Positions 12,630 to 13,906 of a stretch of 13,906 bases of DNA are shown here, one piece after another. The position numbers and the translations under genes were made by a program. Under the pieces are notes generated by a model, which saw only the letters and a program-made list of their open reading frames with translations, was not told the DNA's origin and ran no database searches. The stretch is from Acidobacteriota bacterium (GTDB lineage: Bacteria; Acidobacteriota; Vicinamibacteria; Vicinamibacterales; Vicinamibacteraceae): assembly GCA_023429845.1 (NCBI GenBank), contig JAEZCY010000134.1, positions 1 to 13,906 on the forward strand, given 5' to 3'. Numbering within the stretch: the stretch's first letter is position 1; each line of letters starts with the position of its first letter.

Positions 12630-13906
12630 TTACATCTCGTACCGCAGCGCTTCGGTCGGCGGCAGCTGCGCGGCGCGGCGCGCCGGCAGCGTGGACGAGA
12701 CGATGCCGATGAGGACCAGTGCGCCGAGCGCGAGCAGCGCGTTGGGCCACGTGATGATCATGCCGGCGAAGCGGATCGGCAGCGTCGCCAGCGTGTTGAC
12801 GAGCATGCACAGGCCGACGCCGATCAGCATGCCGAGTCCACCGCTGATCAGCGTGAGAAAGAACCCTTCCAGGAAGAACTGCCGCTGAATCGCTGCGGTT
12901 GTCGCGCCAAGTGCCTTGCGGACGCCGATCTCGCGGGTGCGGTCCTTGACGGCGATCAGCATGATGTTCATCACGCCGATCCCGCCGAGCGCGAGCGTCA
13001 CGAGTCCGACGACGCGGAAGAAGCTCGCCATGCCCGAGATCATCCTGTCGAAGAACATCGTCTGCAGCGACGTGTCCCAGACGTTGATCGCGTCGCGATC
13101 GTCCTGGTCGAACGCCTTGCGGCGGGCCAGGATCCCGCGGATCTCCTGCTCGAGCGGCCAGTCCACGTCCTCGACACGCCCGGTACGCGCGTTGAGCACC
13201 GTGGTGAGGTTGTCGATGACTTCCTGGTGCGGCATCACGAGCATCTGGTTGATGCTGCCAGGCGCCGCTTCGAGGCGCGGCATGTACTTCTGCATCACCG
13301 CGAACGGCACGAAAATCTTGTTGTTGTCGGGGCCGCTGTAGCTGCTGTCCTGATCCTTCCGGCGGATGCGGCCGACCACGGTGTAGGGCGTGCCGTTGAC
13401 CAGCAACTGCTCGCCGACCGGATCGCGATCGCCGAACAGCTGCTTGCACATCTCCCAGCCGATGACCGCAACCTGGCTTTCGTTCTGCTCGTCGCTCCAG
13501 TTCAACTGGCGGCCGCGATCCACCTCGATCGTCCGCATGAACATGTACGGCGGCTCGACCCCGTGCACGTTGACCGACGCCTCGTTGTAGGCGCTCTTGA
13601 CCTTGGCGCCGCGCTGAATCTCCGGGCTCACCATGTTGACGAGCCGACCCTGCGCCTTGACCGCGCGGGCATCGTCCACCGTCAGCGTGATCAGCCGGCC
13701 GGCGCGCTCGCCGCCGGCCTGCATCGTCGTGCGTGAGCCCCAGACGATGCTCATGTTGCGGCCGAACTCGCGCAACACGGCGTCGTTGCCGCGGCGAAAG
13801 CCCTCGCCGAGGGCCGACAGCACCACGATGGACACGACGCCCCACATGATGCCGAACATCGTGAGGAAGCTCCGCAGCTTGTTGGCCCGGAGGTTGTCGA
13901 TCGCCT
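12630..13906 (-). CDS. ABC transporter permease, MacB type, 5'-truncated by window edge
   Basis: About 424 residues are visible; the beginning lies beyond the right edge. Reading in from the edge gives AIDNLRANKLRSFLTMFGIMWGVVS, the standard amphipathic stretch plus first helix of MacB permeases, so only some tens of residues are likely missing. A periplasmic MacB_PCD domain follows, then three C-terminal helices beginning FRVVGLVTLALGGIGVMNIMLIAV, the contact motif DRTREIGVRKALGAT, and the terminus PTEALRYEM. It is paralogous to the downstream permease: both share MQAGG-RAGR after the first helix and the same overall layout. The ATPase and adaptor are expected upstream, outside the window. 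The ATG inside the first helix region (13859) is not the true start. Confidence 0.9.
   Translation of the reverse strand, partial: AIDNLRANKLRSFLTMFGIMWGVVSIVVLSALGEGFRRGNDAVLREFGRNMSIVWGSRTTMQAGGERAGRLITLTVDDARAVKAQGRLVNMVSPEIQRGAKVKSAYNEASVNVHGVEPPYMFMRTIEVDRGRQLNWSDEQNESQVAVIGWEMCKQLFGDRDPVGEQLLVNGTPYTVVGRIRRKDQDSSYSGPDNNKIFVPFAVMQKYMPRLEAAPGSINQMLVMPHQEVIDNLTTVLNARTGRVEDVDWPLEQEIRGILARRKAFDQDDRDAINVWDTSLQTMFFDRMISGMASFFRVVGLVTLALGGIGVMNIMLIAVKDRTREIGVRKALGATTAAIQRQFFLEGFFLTLISGGLGMLIGVGLCMLVNTLATLPIRFAGMIITWPNALLALGALVLIGIVSSTLPARRAAQLPPTEALRYEM

Noticed and set aside
11251..13845. One 864-codon open frame on the minus strand covering both permeases
   Set aside because: Its first half is an out-of-frame reading of the upstream permease, rich in Arg, Gly and Ala with no family likeness; only the part from 12597 onward is the real permease.

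Overview
This is a GC-rich bacterial chromosomal window of 13,906 bases, densely packed with housekeeping and accessory genes. I see no RNA genes, no CRISPR array, and no transposase, integrase or phage structural genes. The gene set (hpnCDE squalene synthesis, FbaB-type class I aldolase, a ThyX-family thymidylate synthase, YgfZ, tandem MacB-type permeases) with high GC and short GC-rich palindromic elements between genes fits a Gram-negative soil-type lineage such as Acidobacteriota. That placement is inference; nothing here names a species.

Layout. Positions 20-3025 (minus) carry fbaB, def, thyX and an acyl-CoA thioesterase. The last three are almost certainly co-transcribed, since the def-thyX gap is 4 bases and thyX overlaps the thioesterase by 4. 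Positions 3098-6316 (minus) hold hpnC-hpnD-hpnE, which together make squalene from farnesyl diphosphate. Positions 6421-7116 (plus) encode a short MutY lacking the usual C-terminal domain. It faces a TMEM175-type channel gene at 7141-7854 (minus). Positions 8030-9420 (minus) are a ygfZ-Nudix pair joined by a TGATG overlap. Only 22-31 bases away a divergent gene encodes an exported alpha/beta hydrolase (to 11131, plus). Positions 11251-13906 (minus) are two MacB-type ABC permeases in tandem, the upstream one cut by the window edge.

The two most interesting signals are these. (1) An intergenic palindromic element is present twice. A 124-bp copy at 11127-11250 has 7-bp terminal inverted repeats, two terminal hairpins with TCC/GGA loops and two internal tandem duplications. 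It fills the whole gap between two convergent genes and supplies the stop codon of one of them. A diverged 91-bp copy at 1840-1930 lies directly upstream of def. (2) The ThyX-like protein carries the canonical ThyX motifs in circularly permuted order: the ARVS and PFEH blocks, N-terminal in classical ThyX, lie at the C-terminus here, after the flavin/dUMP-binding block.

Functional links. hpnCDE is a complete squalene module; no squalene-hopene cyclase is in the window. MutY and the nearby MutT-like Nudix hydrolase could both act against 8-oxoguanine damage, though they are not in one operon. The permease pair probably works with an ATPase and adaptor encoded beyond the right edge. Several starts have a -10-like hexamer very close to the start codon (mutY, hpnD), suggesting leaderless or near-leaderless transcripts.
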